From Gyrodactylus bullatarudis (lineage: Eukaryota > Platyhelminthes > Monogenea > Gyrodactylidea > Gyrodactylidae), in contig SSNU01000157.1 in the NCBI GenBank assembly GCA_012064415.1, positions 152,113 through 216,112 of the forward strand: a stretch of 64,000 bases of DNA. The letters are read 5' to 3'. The notes below the pieces were generated by a model. It was not told the origin of the DNA. It saw only the letters and a list, made by a program, of their open reading frames with translations, and ran no database searches. Numbering within the stretch: the first letter of the stretch is position 1; each line of letters opens with the position of its first letter. Positions 12,769 through 27,000 of the stretch are shown here, one piece after another. Position numbers and translations under genes: made by a program.

Positions 12769-14270
12769 AACTCAAAATTCCGTTCTTCTAGCTTGATACT
12801 GAATATTAAATTGATATTTCAGGAAGAATCAAGCCTATGGATGGATTTATTAAAGATTCTTTCAAACTTATCACACACAAACGCGTCTGAGTACCGGTGA
12901 CAATTTAAACAAAATTTTCTAAAACTTTAAGAAAACACATTTTCAGTCTAAATTTTGTTCAAGATATTATTCTATCAGAATCAAAACATCAATTTCCAGC
13001 TTCTTATTCATTTAGTATTTTCCTAATCAAATAAAACGTTTTTATTAAATTAGTATAGTTCCACTTAAATTTCTTTCATTTGTACTGCTAAAAGGTATTC
13101 TATGCAATTATTTAATTTTTTGTCATTGCCTTTTGCTCCTCAACTATCTTTAGCCCTGAGCAGTTTTTCTTGCTCTTTTTATTGAAAAACTATCGATTGG
13201 TGAATCAAAAATGTATTTAAAATTATGCGTGAATAAGATTTCCTCGAATTAATTCCAATTTTAAATCGACAATCTATTGAAAGCATTGAGATAGAATAAT
13301 AGGTGAATTATTTCTCTATACCTCTATGATGCGGAGTTTTGTTGCATTTTTCTGCGATACCCCATTTAATTTTCATTGGAACAGAAAGAAAATCGAATAA
13401 AAATAAAACTCGAAATAAAGACTAGACTCTTACTTTCTAGTAGTTTCACTATTTGTATTGGGATAATGTTTAAATGTCTACTCACTGGGTGTGTGAAAGA
13501 GGGCGTAGGCGGTATAAAAATATAACAAAAACAAGATCCACCAGTTCTGTATGGTTATTATGAATTCTATCAACTCAAAAGTATATATATTGTTCTTCTA
13601 CAATGCAGACTACACAAAGTACTCACACATACATAGTGAGGGATGCATCTCTACTTTATCCAATGTAGGAGATCTTGTATACATGTATAATTTGATTTGA
13701 TACTACTACTATAATGCATCCCAGATCTGTGTATGATATCTTATTCTGAGAACTATACAAGTTCTCTGTAAATTGATGATGTATTAGAATCTCATCTGGG
13801 ACTCTTTTTATTTGTCGACGAAGGGTGGATAGGATGCCATGATTATTTTACATTATAGTTATTAATAGGGATAATTTTGAGGATTATATAGCCCAACCAA
13901 CCATATACAACAAGATACATACAAACACAAGCATACACAAGCTAACATTAGACATACATAGTACTATAGTGAGCAATAGTTGGCTGAGCAGGAGAGAGAG
14001 GGGAAGAACTATGACGATGGGGAAATTTCTTTCCATCTATCCCAACAAATTGAATCTTTCTCATATTATTTTATCAGAGTACACTTTCAAGGGAAACGTC
14101 AGAGAATAGAATCACTCGTAGAGTCTCGAACTGAATCCACTTTGGTTTCATGAAATCATAGAGCACTATCGTGAGTTTAGCCCACACATTTGATGATACC
14201 TCTTGAAATTCAATTTAAACTTTTTAATACTACTAGATTCTGGAAGTTATCTATTTCAAAAGAGAAAATC
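12769..14270. other. Intergenic region upstream of complexin
   Basis: AT-rich sequence between the transposase-derived gene and complexin. I see no coding frame or structured RNA. The right part should include the complexin 5' UTR and promoter, which I cannot delimit. Confidence 0.6.
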
Positions 14271-16119
14271 ATGGCTAGTTTCATAGCAAAGCAGATGCTC
14301 GGCAGTCAACTGGATTCTGTCAAGGGTTAGTTTTTTGGAATTATTTTTCATTCTGACAATATTTTGATAACTATCTGCTCATAATCAATACGTATTATAA
14401 GAATAAGAATAATTATAATAATTATTTGAGTACAATGTTCAACTCCTCTAAAGGTATATCTGCTTTTTTTATGAATGAATATGGTTTACACTTGCAAACA
14501 TTGTAATTTATAGTCCTAATGAGATACTAATGCTACTATCGTTTCTCTGCAATGTGTAGAATAGATTGAATTCCACAAAAAATACTCTATACACACACAA
14601 TACAAATAAGGAGTAAAGTTGATAGGTTACGCCTAAAATAATGAAAATAAAACACAAGAGCAAAATGAGAATACTCTTACAGAAGGACTTGACTACAATT
14701 GGTATGATAATGTTATTACAATTGTATGGCAATAAAAGAGAATATCAATGTAAAATTGAAGATAGAGCAAGGCACATAAATAAATAGGCTATAAATAGAG
14801 GTTGCGTGAATTAAGAGTGTAAGAACAAAACGAAATACGCCAATATGTTCGCAGAAGAGGGCAGTGTAGCTAGAAATTATGTTGAATAATCACTTTCTGG
14901 TTTAACTCAACAGGAGCCCTCGGCGATAAAAAGGAAGATGAAGGCAAATCAGATAGCAAAGAGATCGACCCAGAAGTAGAACAGGCCTTACGTGAAGCTG
15001 AGGAACGACGCAAGGAGAAACATCGTAAAATGGAGGAGGAGCGTGAGACAATGCGTCAGGGAATCCGTGATAAGGTACGTCCTCTTTTTTTTTCTAGTAT
15101 TTTAGCTCAAGTAAATTTAATTCTTCATTATTACAAATATTAAATTAACTAAATATTGATTGAACTAAGAATTGGCTGGCTTTAATTAGTTTAATTACAA
15201 CATGAAATAATTTCCTTTTCATAACGTTGATCATACTTGTTATACAGTATTTATTTATTTGAAATTATTCACACACCTCTACAGTATGGAATAAAGAAGA
15301 AGGAAGAGTTAACTACAGACGAATTCGGCCTTGGTGGTGGTGGCGATGACAACCGAGTTGGAAGGAAACGAAAGACTCCTGGAGAACTGGCTGCTGAAGC
15401 TGCTGCTGCTGAAGAAGCTGAAGATTCTATCACCAGTGAGTATAAAAAGTTATTCTTTAATTAATCTCCAATTAACAATCCAGGATAAATCTATCTGGAA
15501 AATTGTATTGACTAGAGTGCCCCAGTGAGGACACACAATTACTGCTCAAATTTGTAGATAGAGAACTTAGATTAGAAAGATTAATAGGGATGAGTACAAA
15601 TTTACTGAGTATCTCTATCAAAGTAAACAAAAAAGTTTAAGGATAACCAACGAATTTTAAAGGGATGACGAATAAGGATAAATGAATATGCTAACATATC
15701 GAATGCCCCCTTTATTTTTAGGAAATGCACCTCTCCCTCTCTGTGTCTCTCCTATTTTCTTTCTATGAACTCAGAATATATGCATAGAGAAAAATCTTTA
15801 GTGATTCATCTGGAAATGAGTTCACTTTTTCCTACTCTGCGCTGGGGTTGAAACAGAGAGGCAAAGAGAATAAACACTACAACACACATTGTACTTCTTT
15901 CTTCTACAGATGATTCATTGAGAGTAAAAATTCATTGATCAATAATTTCAGTATATAAATTAGCAATATATAGAAATTGCATACATCCATTTCCTCTTAC
16001 CATAATCATAATAATTGTTAGACATGTTGCCTGAATCAATGCGGGACACGGCCAATAAAATGATGGAAGGGCCGGGTAAATTGGTAAATGAGGCTCAAGA
16101 GAAATGCTCCGTTATGTAG
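14271..16119 (+). CDS. cpx: Complexin, CAAX-box isoform
   Basis: SNARE-binding clamp and activator of synaptic vesicle fusion. Four exons (14271-14325, 14914-15074, 15285-15435, 16022-16119) encode 154 residues; all phases agree. The start MASFIAKQMLGSQLDSVKG matches the complexin N-terminus. The accessory and central helices are clear (EQALREAEERRKEKHRKM, then RDKYGIKKKEE). An Ala/Glu-rich segment with KTPGELAAEA follows. The last exon encodes MLPESMRDTANKMM and ends in CSVM, a farnesylation CAAX box, so this is the membrane-anchored form known from Drosophila. Relative to fly complexin a Gly-rich stretch (GLGGGGDDN) sits between the central helix and the KTPGEL motif. An alternative last exon (non-CAAX isoform) was not found. 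AATAAA lies about 20 nt after the stop. Confidence 0.95.
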
Positions 16120-16958
16120 ACAAACGATGGCAGCAATAATAAATCTTTATTACTACTCATATAAAATCACACAAATTGTTCTTTTTTTTGTCTTAAAATC
16201 ACAAATTTTTATTTTCCTACATTACCAATAAATTGTGGTAGAGTTATATATAACTAATTATAAAAACACAATCAATTAAAAACAGATAATATATCTATGA
16301 AATCTATATATATAATGAGATATACTATATTTACTATTTACATTGTAATTTGTAAATTATAATTCGTTAATTTATTTATATGTAACAAAAAAACTTGTCA
16401 TCGCTTTCAAATGAACCTTTTATTGACGACCAAGCGCTTATTGTGATATATTTGTAAAGTCAAAGTTAATTTAAAAACACCTTAATATATATGTATGCTA
16501 TTACTACTACTATATACTAAATTATTATAAAAACCAAGAGAAAAACCATGAAAAATGAGATCAACTTTATTTTTGTAATACAAGATATCTACTTCTATTA
16601 TATATATTTATGAGGAGAGGGAGTGTTGACCAATGGGCGGAACAACGATTCCCTTCCATTTGACCAAGTGAACGAGCATAATATCAAAATTGGAAAGACC
16701 CTCACTTCGAATTAAATTGAATGTTATTATTTATATATTATTATACATATATATCAATGGTATTTGTAGTAAAAAATTAACTTTTATTATAACAAACTAT
16801 ACTTATAATGAGACCCCTTTACATAATACATTGCTGTGCTTATATTATAATTGCAAAAGGGATGAAAAACTATGATTACTATTATTATTATAATCTGGCC
16901 AATTGAAATAAATGTGACATGGATTAATTTCATTGGATGAGGATATTTTAATTGAATC

Positions 16959-17156
16959 TCATGATGACAAACGTCCTGTACCACTCCACAATGGCTCATC
17001 TTTTTGTTTGAAAGGGAAAGAGTTCATCCTTGTGTCGGGAATATCAGTTGGATCAATTTTCTTATGTAACTCCTTTAATAAAGGACCTTTATAATACAGT
17101 ACAATTGTAAAACAAGTAGAATTGTCAAGAAACTCTATATATTGAAATCTTAACAA
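16959..17156 (-). CDS. Possible small or terminal exon, unidentified
   Basis: A 65-residue frame whose second half reads like genuine protein (KKIDPTDIPDTRMNSF, then KDEPLWSGTGRLSS before the stop). It lies beyond the complexin 3' end on the opposite strand. A possible acceptor (TATATAG) sits near 17125, so this may be the last exon of a gene whose other exons are elsewhere, perhaps beyond the Tc1 insertion. I do not recognise the family. A chance frame remains quite possible. Confidence 0.3.
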   Translation of the reverse strand: MLRFQYIEFLDNSTCFTIVLYYKGPLLKELHKKIDPTDIPDTRMNSFPFKQKDEPLWSGTGRLSS

Positions 17157-17363
17157 GTTATCTTATATCTTGCTATCTGTTATGATTCTATTAATAATAC
17201 TACTCTATATCAGCAAATATATATATGAACACATACATAACAAAAGACCATTTATTTATGTGGTTTTAAGCATTGCTTATGAACTAAAATAAATATTTAT
17301 TTATAATACAGAATTGCTTTCAATTGATGATCTTTGAAGTTTTTGCTTCGTTGACAATACATA

Positions 17364-17390
17364 CAGTCGTGGCAAAAATTGAAGGTCCCC
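17364..17390 (+). repeat. Tc1 left terminal inverted repeat
   Basis: 27 bp, the exact reverse complement of 18918-18944; preceded by the TA target site. Confidence 0.95.
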
Positions 17391-17700
17391 TATTCATTCT
17401 TTTTTTATTTTAATATAACTTTTTTAATTAGCTTCTATTTTTGAGGTTATTTTATTTAAGCTTTCATGAAGTATTCTAGTTCAATAATAAATTCAATTAG
17501 ATAAGAAATATCTTAACACATCTTTATAAATTAAGAAAATAAAGATTATTTATTGGATTAGCTTGGAAGAAATTGAAGGTCCCCTTAATTGAATTTATCA
17601 TAATTTAAGCTTGCAGTATACTTCAAACCCCGAATTAAATAAGATAAGCTCACTCGATCTTATTGGAAGTTAATCTAGCCCAAAAATTTATACCTGATAA

Positions 17701-18716
<1,016 letters not shown>

Positions 18717-18917
18717 ATGGCAGAAACATCAGGGGGACCTTTAATTATTTCCATTATGTTTTTCATTAATTTTAGAATAAAATTTTTTTGATTAAAAATA
18801 TCAAGTGTCTCAAGTGCTTATATTGAAATAAAAATATTTTATATCATAATATCAACTATTTTTCATATTATGATGCTTAACTCAGTAAGAATACTCTGTT
18901 AATATACAATTTCATTG

Positions 18918-18944
18918 GGGGACCTTCAATTTTTGCCACGACTG
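18918..18944 (-). repeat. Tc1 right terminal inverted repeat
   Basis: 27 bp mirror of the left end; followed by the TA target site. Confidence 0.95.
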
Positions 18945-18946
18945 TA

Positions 18947-21900
18947 TATACTAGGTTGTACTTTGTTGAAGAATGATTCGTTCTTTTATTCTTTACTTGA
19001 ATTGACACAATAATCAAACTAATTACTAATTACGATAATTCTTCTTCCCTCATGAATTCAAACTCTATAACGGATTAAAGAATGTGGGTTAGCATTATTG
19101 TAGGAATAGGAAGCGCCAAAAATTTTATTAATATTTCCTCCTTTTGTTCGCTATGGCGATGAAACAAAAAGTGGGAAACTAGATACGGGAGAGATCATCT
19201 TTGCTCAGAGATGCTTGTCAAGAATCTCAATATTGATGGGATAATTACAAATTTCAATTGGAAAGTTCTATTCAGTTTGACCTGAGCAAAATCTACCTGA
19301 CTCAATCCTCACTCCATTAAATGTTGACTGGATATGTTATTATTGTTGATGTCATTTAGATTTTACCACTGATAACTATGAATGATTTTGGTGTCAGATT
19401 AGAGCTTACTTCTCATAAAATTACTGTCCTCTCAATTATATCCTCAAGAGGTATCTGCATTCAAATATTGGATAAATACAATTTAGGAAGTAATAACATA
19501 CACAGTTAGAGATTTATGCTAGTCTTGTACTCAAGTTTGGAGCTCTTGGAAATTTTCTAATGACACTGTTCAAACTTCTATCATTCCTAATTAAACTTTA
19601 TTCAATAATCCATAAACAATTCCATCTCACTGTATACAACAAAAGGGATGATGGAAAGGATTCTGGCCCAAAATCAGTATCACGTCAATTTCCTTTGATA
19701 GTTTGTTGGGTATAGTTTGTAGATGGAATATTGGAAATATCAAATGAATATAAGATATATAGTGGTATACGCTGTACGCTTCGAGGACATATATACTCAC
19801 TCACTCACTCGCATATAATCTCCTTTTTCCATTAAATCAATCATAACAAAAATTTTAATTTTATTTAATCAGAGTGGAGATTTCTTAAATGGGATCTGTT
19901 CAATCATACAATATAATGATATATTTAATATGTATTCTTTAGATATTCTACTCGTTAGATAATAGCTAGTAGTATTAGTAGTAGTTTCTCTAATGAGGTA
20001 GAAAGAGAACGTTTCAGTGAAGGAAAAAGAAGGAGAGAATGTTGTCACAAACTTGCCTAGTTCCAAGGAGAGGAGATAATTAATACAGTATGGTTATTAA
20101 CTCTCCCAAACTACTACACTAAGGATCATAAACTTCCATTTTCAATTCGGTAAATTTCCCAGAGAGAAATTTCAAATGAATTATTCATCAAGTTTGCATT
20201 CCTTCAACTTTGTCTGGTTAACGAATCATTAAGCTTCCCAAAAAAGTTTATCCTTGATTTTTCTTCTCTTCAACTAAAAGGTATTCAATTGTTTATCTAT
20301 CCAATCTCGGTTAATTAATTACATAATGAATGAGCAACCTAAACCACGATAGCTAAGTAATTGGGATAAATTATTTTTCATATCCTTCATATTATTACTG
20401 TATTATTATTGCAGAGTCTATAAAATAAATGATCTAATTTATTCATACACACACACAAACACGCACACAGCAGACCATTAGATCTCTCTGGAAATGACTC
20501 TTTTATATCCAACAATAAACATTTAGTAGTAATCCATGTTTAACTTAACAAGCAACTCCTGTGTACATTTTGTACATTTCTTTATATGGTACAGTAGTAC
20601 AGTAGTAGTAGTATGTGGTATTTGTTTTACTCTGATTAATTAGACAATTACACTGTGCTAGCAGAGAACAGATCGGAATAAAAGAAATTGCTCACCACAC
20701 ACAGATGCATTCCGTGTTACGTACTCTGGAATAGAAGCTAATCCTATGAAAGATGAAGTCAACATTTACCGAGATTGATCAATTATTCAAAAGAGAATAG
20801 CTCCGTAACTCAATTCTTGCCCAGTAAATAACAAATCCATAGAATGTCTTTAAATGCTTATTTTTTAGACTCTCTGATTTTAGACCGTTTATTTTTGACT
20901 AGTAGTTTCTCTAAAGTTGAGAGATGTGTTCATAATCAAACTCAATTTTCTAGTAAATAATAAATATTAATAAAGTAATTCAAAATAATGCTTATTCCAT
21001 GAGATACATGTACATATTTTAAAAATTCAGGCTAAATCGTGTTCTCACATTCCTTCTCCTTGGTGCTTATTTCACAAGAGAGGGCATGTCTTTATTCTTT
21101 TTCTTATGTTTGCACTGCATTCTCTCTGAGAAAATTGCATATAACACACTTACATAAATAATTGTAAATAGATACAATGTACAATGCAATGTATTAAATG
21201 TACAATGTAATGCATAGGCGTGAAATATCCATTTTATTTATGTGGTGAGTTGGGAGATCTCTGAATGGAATAGGATAATGATTTTTTCTCTCTATTTATT
21301 ATTATCTTAGTTTTCATTTGCATTACTGTACGATAATTGATTAGTACAAGTAGTGCTTACAATGTAATAACTCATAAAAGTAATAAGAGTGTTATAAATG
21401 TTTGAGGATTAAATAATAAAAAGACTATATACAAGTAGCTAACAAGAAATTCCTTTCTCAACATCATCGAATTTAATGATTTTTATGCCTCCTGGTCACG
21501 TACCATTTCCCCTCTCTCTCTCTCTCTCTCTCTCGCTTGCTTTCTCTTGAGATTGAAAAAGAAACTTTATTTTAAAATGTTCGCTCTCTCGTACAAACTT
21601 TGACTACTTCTATTACTATAATACTATGTCTCTCTGTCTCACTTATTTTCTCTCTCAAGCAGAAGAAAAGATTAACTAAACAACAAGCAGGGGACACTCA
21701 GTGTGTCTGTGTGTATACAAGTTTAGTGTACAAGTTTATACTATGTTGTTATGTAATTGAGTTTCCATTCACACATTGGAAGACAGAGAGAGAGAGAGGA
21801 ATGGGAGAATTCAATTCAACACACATTCGCAATCTTAATTCTTGAGAGAGAGAAGGGAGAGATGGAAAATCTCTACTTTTACTTCTTCGTCTGTATATGG

Positions 21901-22199
21901 TGTAAGTGGAGGAGGCTTAGAGAGCACTTGTTGTCAAGGGAAATTGAAAAATAAAAGCTAAGAATTCACTTTATTATACACCTATAGATTTGAAAAAATA
22001 TTGGCAATGTACATTATTTGAAATAATAAATAAGCAATTTCCTTTAAATATAGCCTATATAATTCTCCAGAGGTTTTCTCTGGGAACCGTATGTGCTCCC
22101 CATTTCACTTTACATGTAAATTGAAAATCATTGAAACTGTATAAAGAGTGTGATGGGGAGATAATTCTTACATTTCTTCACGAGTGATGACCGCTTACA
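18947..22199. other. Intergenic, non-coding
   Basis: AT-rich with short microsatellites; no supported gene. Frames at 21600-21954 are made of CT/GA-rich and GAGA-type repeats and look spurious. The last few hundred bases should contain the promoter and 5' UTR of the bHLH gene. Confidence 0.6.
21512..21534. repeat. (CT)n microsatellite
   Basis: About 11 CT units, upstream of the bHLH gene. Confidence 0.9.
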
Positions 22200-22952
22200 A
22201 TGACCAAGAGAAAAACTAACGAAAGCGTATCTGTTTGTCGGCCAAGACGTCCCAGAGCTACTATGCGTGAACGACAGAGAATGGCACAAGTCAACTTGGC
22301 CTTTGATGATTTACGAAAGGTAGTACCAAGGGGTCATGTCACAGAATATCAGAGACTAAGTAAAATAGCCACGCTAAGACTTGCTATTGAATATATCAAG
22401 GCAATGAAGAGGATCTTGTCTATCGGCAATAATAATGACAATGGAAGGAAAGAAATCAATCAACTAGAGTTCACTAAGGAAAATCTTTCCCACAACATCC
22501 ACCACCAGTTCTTAAATTATTCCTGTCCAGCTAATGGAAATATGTCCCAGAATAGTGGAAGTATTGTTGTAAGAAACGATCCTAATGCAGTAGATGGAAA
22601 AGATGATAAGAATGGAATAACAACACAATTATCACATTTCCATGGTGACAATATTTGTGGAAATGAAATGAAAAAGGATGTTGATCACGATGATGATGAA
22701 TTTATTATCGATCCAAAGACATTCACTCTCTACCAAGGGAGAGCGCTATCATTTCATTATAGCGAGCAAAACGGTGATGAAGAACAGCTATTAACAATGC
22801 CGAATTTAGAGTTACAACAGTCCACCAACATTTCAATAGTTGTAAATAATAATGAGGGATGTGATTATGACAAGTTCTATCAACAAACAAGTGAATACTA
22901 CCAACAAGAGAATTATCTACAAGGAAATTATCAATCATATGGATTTAAATGA
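22200..22952 (+). CDS. Intronless bHLH transcription factor (proneural-like class A)
   Basis: 250 residues in one exon. The bHLH domain occupies about residues 16-72: basic region RPRATMRERQRMAQVN with the E-box-contacting Glu and Arg, helix 1 LAFDDLRKVVP, a loop one or two residues longer than in many relatives, and helix 2 LSKIATLRLAIEYIKAM. These features are shared with Achaete-Scute (QVN, EYIKA) and with Fer3/neurogenin types (LRLAI). I cannot assign the subfamily safely. The rest is Asn/Gln/Asp-rich and ends in a Tyr/Gln-rich tail (YYQQENYLQGNYQSYGF), a plausible activation region. An intronless proneural-type gene is common in arthropods. Presumed role: cell-fate or neural specification as a dimer with an E protein. 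Confidence 0.88.
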   Translation: MTKRKTNESVSVCRPRRPRATMRERQRMAQVNLAFDDLRKVVPRGHVTEYQRLSKIATLRLAIEYIKAMKRILSIGNNNDNGRKEINQLEFTKENLSHNIHHQFLNYSCPANGNMSQNSGSIVVRNDPNAVDGKDDKNGITTQLSHFHGDNICGNEMKKDVDHDDDEFIIDPKTFTLYQGRALSFHYSEQNGDEEQLLTMPNLELQQSTNISIVVNNNEGCDYDKFYQQTSEYYQQENYLQGNYQSYGFK

Positions 22953-23141
22953 ATATGGACTGAAATAGAGAATATAATCACACATTGGGCAGATTTCCAA
23001 CAATTTTTTCATCAATTTATTTCTATACTTTTGTTTCAATAATTATTAATTATAATTAATCAAATATCTACTCATAAGTATATGGTTAAAAATATATTAA
23101 GAAATTAGGAAGAATTTTGTATTAACGAATAGGATAAATCT

Positions 23142-23793
23142 TTACAAAACTTTCTCAATGTTTTGTATTGCTTTTAATTTTTTCTGAGTTTTCCAGTGAA
23201 GTACTTTCTTCTTTCTACCACACTTCAGCTTTTCCTTCTTTTGACTCTTATCGAAAATTCGTAAATTTTCTTTATCCTCAACTTCTTTTTTACAGTTTTC
23301 AATTAGTTCTTCGTATGGTTCCAAAACTGGATGATTATCATATTCGTCAAATGTGTAATATAAAAGAGATTTTTCAGCCTTGAAAAAGGAGGAACTACAG
23401 TGACTTTGAGTGTCAAAATTGGCAGAACTTGATGATACATGAATATGAATAAGAATATCTTCAATTTTGCTTACAAAGTTGTATAGTTGCAAGTCCAGAT
23501 CTTGAATATTGTAGAAATTTGAAATGCACTTGACTGAAAAAAGGGATAAGTATATTCAAATCACGTTTCTTAAACATTTCCATATATGAAATTAGAATCT
23601 CCTCTAATAATATGCCACATTTATTGCCATCTTTCAAAAACGTCTTGTGGGTGTAAGATAAATCGCCTAATTCATTCTTTCGCTCATTAAGCAATGCTTC
23701 CAAAGTTTTTTTACAATTATTTCTGAAGAGAAAATCAGCAATGAGCCTGAAAACATCAGACTTCAAATATCCTGATTTCAACAGACTTTGCAT
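23142..23793 (-). CDS. Small LisH-like protein with basic C-terminus, unknown function
   Basis: Exons 23793-23565 and 23533-23142, joined across a 31-nt intron, give 206 residues. Without the intron the first frame ends early and the second lacks a start, and the join is phase-correct (MEMFKK|LKCISN). Residues 6-50 resemble a LisH dimerisation motif (SDVFRLIADFLF, then KKTLEALLNER). The C-terminal third is strongly basic (KKEKLKCGRKKKVLHWKTQK), suggesting a nuclear or nucleolar location. I do not recognise an orthologue. It converges on the bHLH gene (189 bp) and diverges from NFX1 (237 bp). Confidence 0.7.
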
Positions 23794-24030
23794 CCTGAAT
23801 TTCTCACTTAAAGTCTAGCTTTAGTATTTAGTTACCAAAAGTTTTCAAGACTTTGATATGCCAAATTTAGAAATTTTCACTGAATTTTACTAAATTTATT
23901 TTAGTAAAATAATTCAAATTTGACTTGAATTTTTTAAGTCTTTCTAAAATTAAACCTCAACGAATTTATTTTGTTCTCATTGATATATAATTTAACTTAG
24001 TAGTGTAATAATTTTAGTTTTATTCATTAG
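23794..24030. promoter_or_regulatory. Divergent promoter interval, LisH-like gene / NFX1
   Basis: 237 bp separate the divergent start codons. It is very AT-rich, with no recognised core element. Bidirectional use is inferred from spacing. Confidence 0.4.
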
Positions 24031-27000
24031 ATGCTCTATAGAAATAGACATAGGCTTAACAAGTAACAAGAATACTTAAGTTTTTATTTTTAGAAATGAT
24101 CTACCATCAAATTTGCAAGATATGGACTTGCGGGAGCGTCTAATTTTTGAAATCAGACAAAGTTCACACACCTGCACAATATGTTTGGTTAAAATAAAGC
24201 CAGATGACCCCATTTGGACATGTAGTAAATGCTATCAAATGTTTCACCTTAAATGCATCAAATGTTGGGCTAAAAAGAGTATGGAAACTGAAGAGGGCGA
24301 AGAGAGCAAAGACTCCTGGCGCTGTCCCACTTGTCAAAAGCCTGAAAAAATTCTCTCAGATGATTTTGAGTATCGATGTTTTTGTGGAGCTCGTAAAAAC
24401 CCTTATTTCATACCTGGAGTCAATAGACTTCCTCATTCTTGTGATGGAGTTTGCAAAAAATTGCGTCCAAAAAAAACTTCAACGTCAATAGAATGTCGTC
24501 ATCCATGTACTGAGTGAGTATATTTAATTATACTAAAATTTATAATACCTTATTTTTCATTAGACTTTGTCATCCTGGACCCTGTCCTACTTGTGTCATG
24601 ACTATAAACATATCTTGTCCATGTGGAAAGGAAGTCAAAACTGTCCGATGTGGCTCTGAAATTACCACCTCTTGTGGTAAAACTTGTGAATTACCTTTGG
24701 GATCAGAGAAATGTCACTTGGGATTACACTTGTGTACGGAAACATGCCATACTGGAGATTGTTCTCCTTGTAGTGTATTACTCAAAGCTTGTGAGTTGAT
24801 GGAAATATTTTTAAAAAATTCTAAGAATTACATGGATTAATTATTTAAAGGGTGTTTTTGTGGATTCAATTCAAAAATTTTCCAATGTGGTTCCGATGAA
24901 GCATCAAATCTCGATGTAATACCTTTTGATTTAAAAACTGATGACGAATCTGGAGCTCTCATCATTACTTCTATCTACTCTTGTGATAGAATTTGTAATA
25001 ATTTTCTCTCTTGTAAGAAACACAAATGTACTAGAAATTGTCATCAAGGTGCTTGTGGCCGTTGTCGTCTCCTGCCCTCATTCTGTCTAATGTGTCCTTG
25101 CGGTAAAACTCCATTGAGGAAACTAGTGAGTCTGATTTTGCTAATCCTCATTGGCCAAAACCTCTAACCTTTAGACTTGGTTATTATTCATATTTTAATT
25201 TAGAGAATAAGCCATTAGATTGCATTATAATATTGCGTAATCATTATTTTAATTATAACTAAAAGTTAAAAAAAATGAATAAAAGGTTGTAGTGAAATTA
25301 AATATTTAAATATCTAAATTCTTTGGACTTTCCAAAATATATATTTTGTGATTGTAGACTGCTTAAATCACACTGTTTTTCTACGCTATGACTTCACGAT
25401 GTCTATTTTTCTCACATGTCTCTTTCTTTTAGTGTACATGTATTCTAAACCATTCTTGCTTGTATTTAAAGGTATCCTCAGGGGACATTCATGGAGACCG
25501 AAAAGATTGTACCGATCCTGTCCCATGTTGTGAAAACATTTGTAATAAAAAATTAAAATGTGGCCATTCATGTAAGGAAAAATGCCATGAAGGTCCTTGT
25601 CCAGATTGTCAGGAGACTATCACGAAGCGTTGTCGCTGCAAAAAAAGTACAAACATTGTCAAATGTTTTGAAAATGAGGAAGGTTGGTTTGTAAATTTGA
25701 TTCGCCTATCGAACCTTTATTATCCGCTCAACTTTAGGTGAATTTTTATGTGATCGTGTTTGTCGCAAACTTTTGAACTGTAGACGCCATAAATGCAAGA
25801 TAAACTGTTGCGATGTAAGTTTATTTTAAAATATAAAAGATAATTCTATTCTAACTGATTGAGAAATTAATTACATTAATTAATTAATAAAATGTATCGT
25901 GAAAATTATTAATAATTTAGTAAACGGAATTTTATTTAGCTTGAAGATCACCTCTGCTTTGAAAAGTGCAATAGAAAATTAACTTGCAGTCAACATAGTT
26001 GCGAAGAGCTGTGCCATTTTGGAGATTGTCCGCCATGCTGGCGTGGTGTGATCTATGAAACAATTTATTGTCATTGTGGGACCACTTCATTGCTTCCTCC
26101 ACAGCCCTGTGGTACAAAGCCAGAGTGTACTCAACCATGTGCTAGATCTCATGTGTGTTTTCATCCTGTTAAGCACAACTGTCATAATGATCCTGCCTGT
26201 CCACCTTGCACTGTGCTGATGACGAAACCATGTCCTGGAGGTCATACAATGCTACCCAATGTTCCATGCTTTCAAAATGTCCTCACTTGTGGTCAAGTCT
26301 GTAATAAAAAACTACCCATTTGCGATCATACATGTAATAGAAGATGTCACATAGGATCTTGCTTGAAAGAAGGTGCTGTCTGTAATCAGAGCTGTCAAAA
26401 GAAACGCCCAGAATGTGGTCACAACTGCTCAGCTCCTTGTCATCCCGATAAGTCATGTGATCTGGTCATGAAGCCATGCAAAGTACCAGTTAAACTAAAG
26501 TGTGAATGTGGAGCTCGCGAAGAGACCCATAAATGCTTCAAAATTTTTGCTGACGATGAACTAATGACTAGGAGATTTCGCATGATCACAATTGATGAAA
26601 AATCTCAAGATGGATCTGTTCGCATTGAGCCGTATAAACCAAAGGAGGAGGACTTGAAAGGTAATCTTCCCAAATATTTGAAGGAATCAGGAAATGCAAT
26701 ACTTGCCTGCAATAATCTCTGTATTGAAGCGCGCTTGAAGAAGGAACAGGAGGAAGAAAGAAAGAAACTTCGTCATTCCCTCTGGCTAAGGGATGATCCC
26801 AATAACAAAGATTTAAACGACATACTTGCTCCATTTCCCCCACCAGAGTACAGTAACTTTATCAAGGTTTTTGCCTCTAAGAACATGAAATTTGCTCGAG
26901 ACATTGAAGATAAAATTGAAGAGATTGTCCTCAATGTAAGTTACTAATCTTTATCCCTCATATTTCTAGTTTTCTAGGAACTCATAAAATTCAAAATTAT

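Noticed and set aside
21600..21954. Overlapping frames upstream of the bHLH gene
   Set aside because: Built from CT/GA-type simple repeats (RQREREEW-like); no conserved features.
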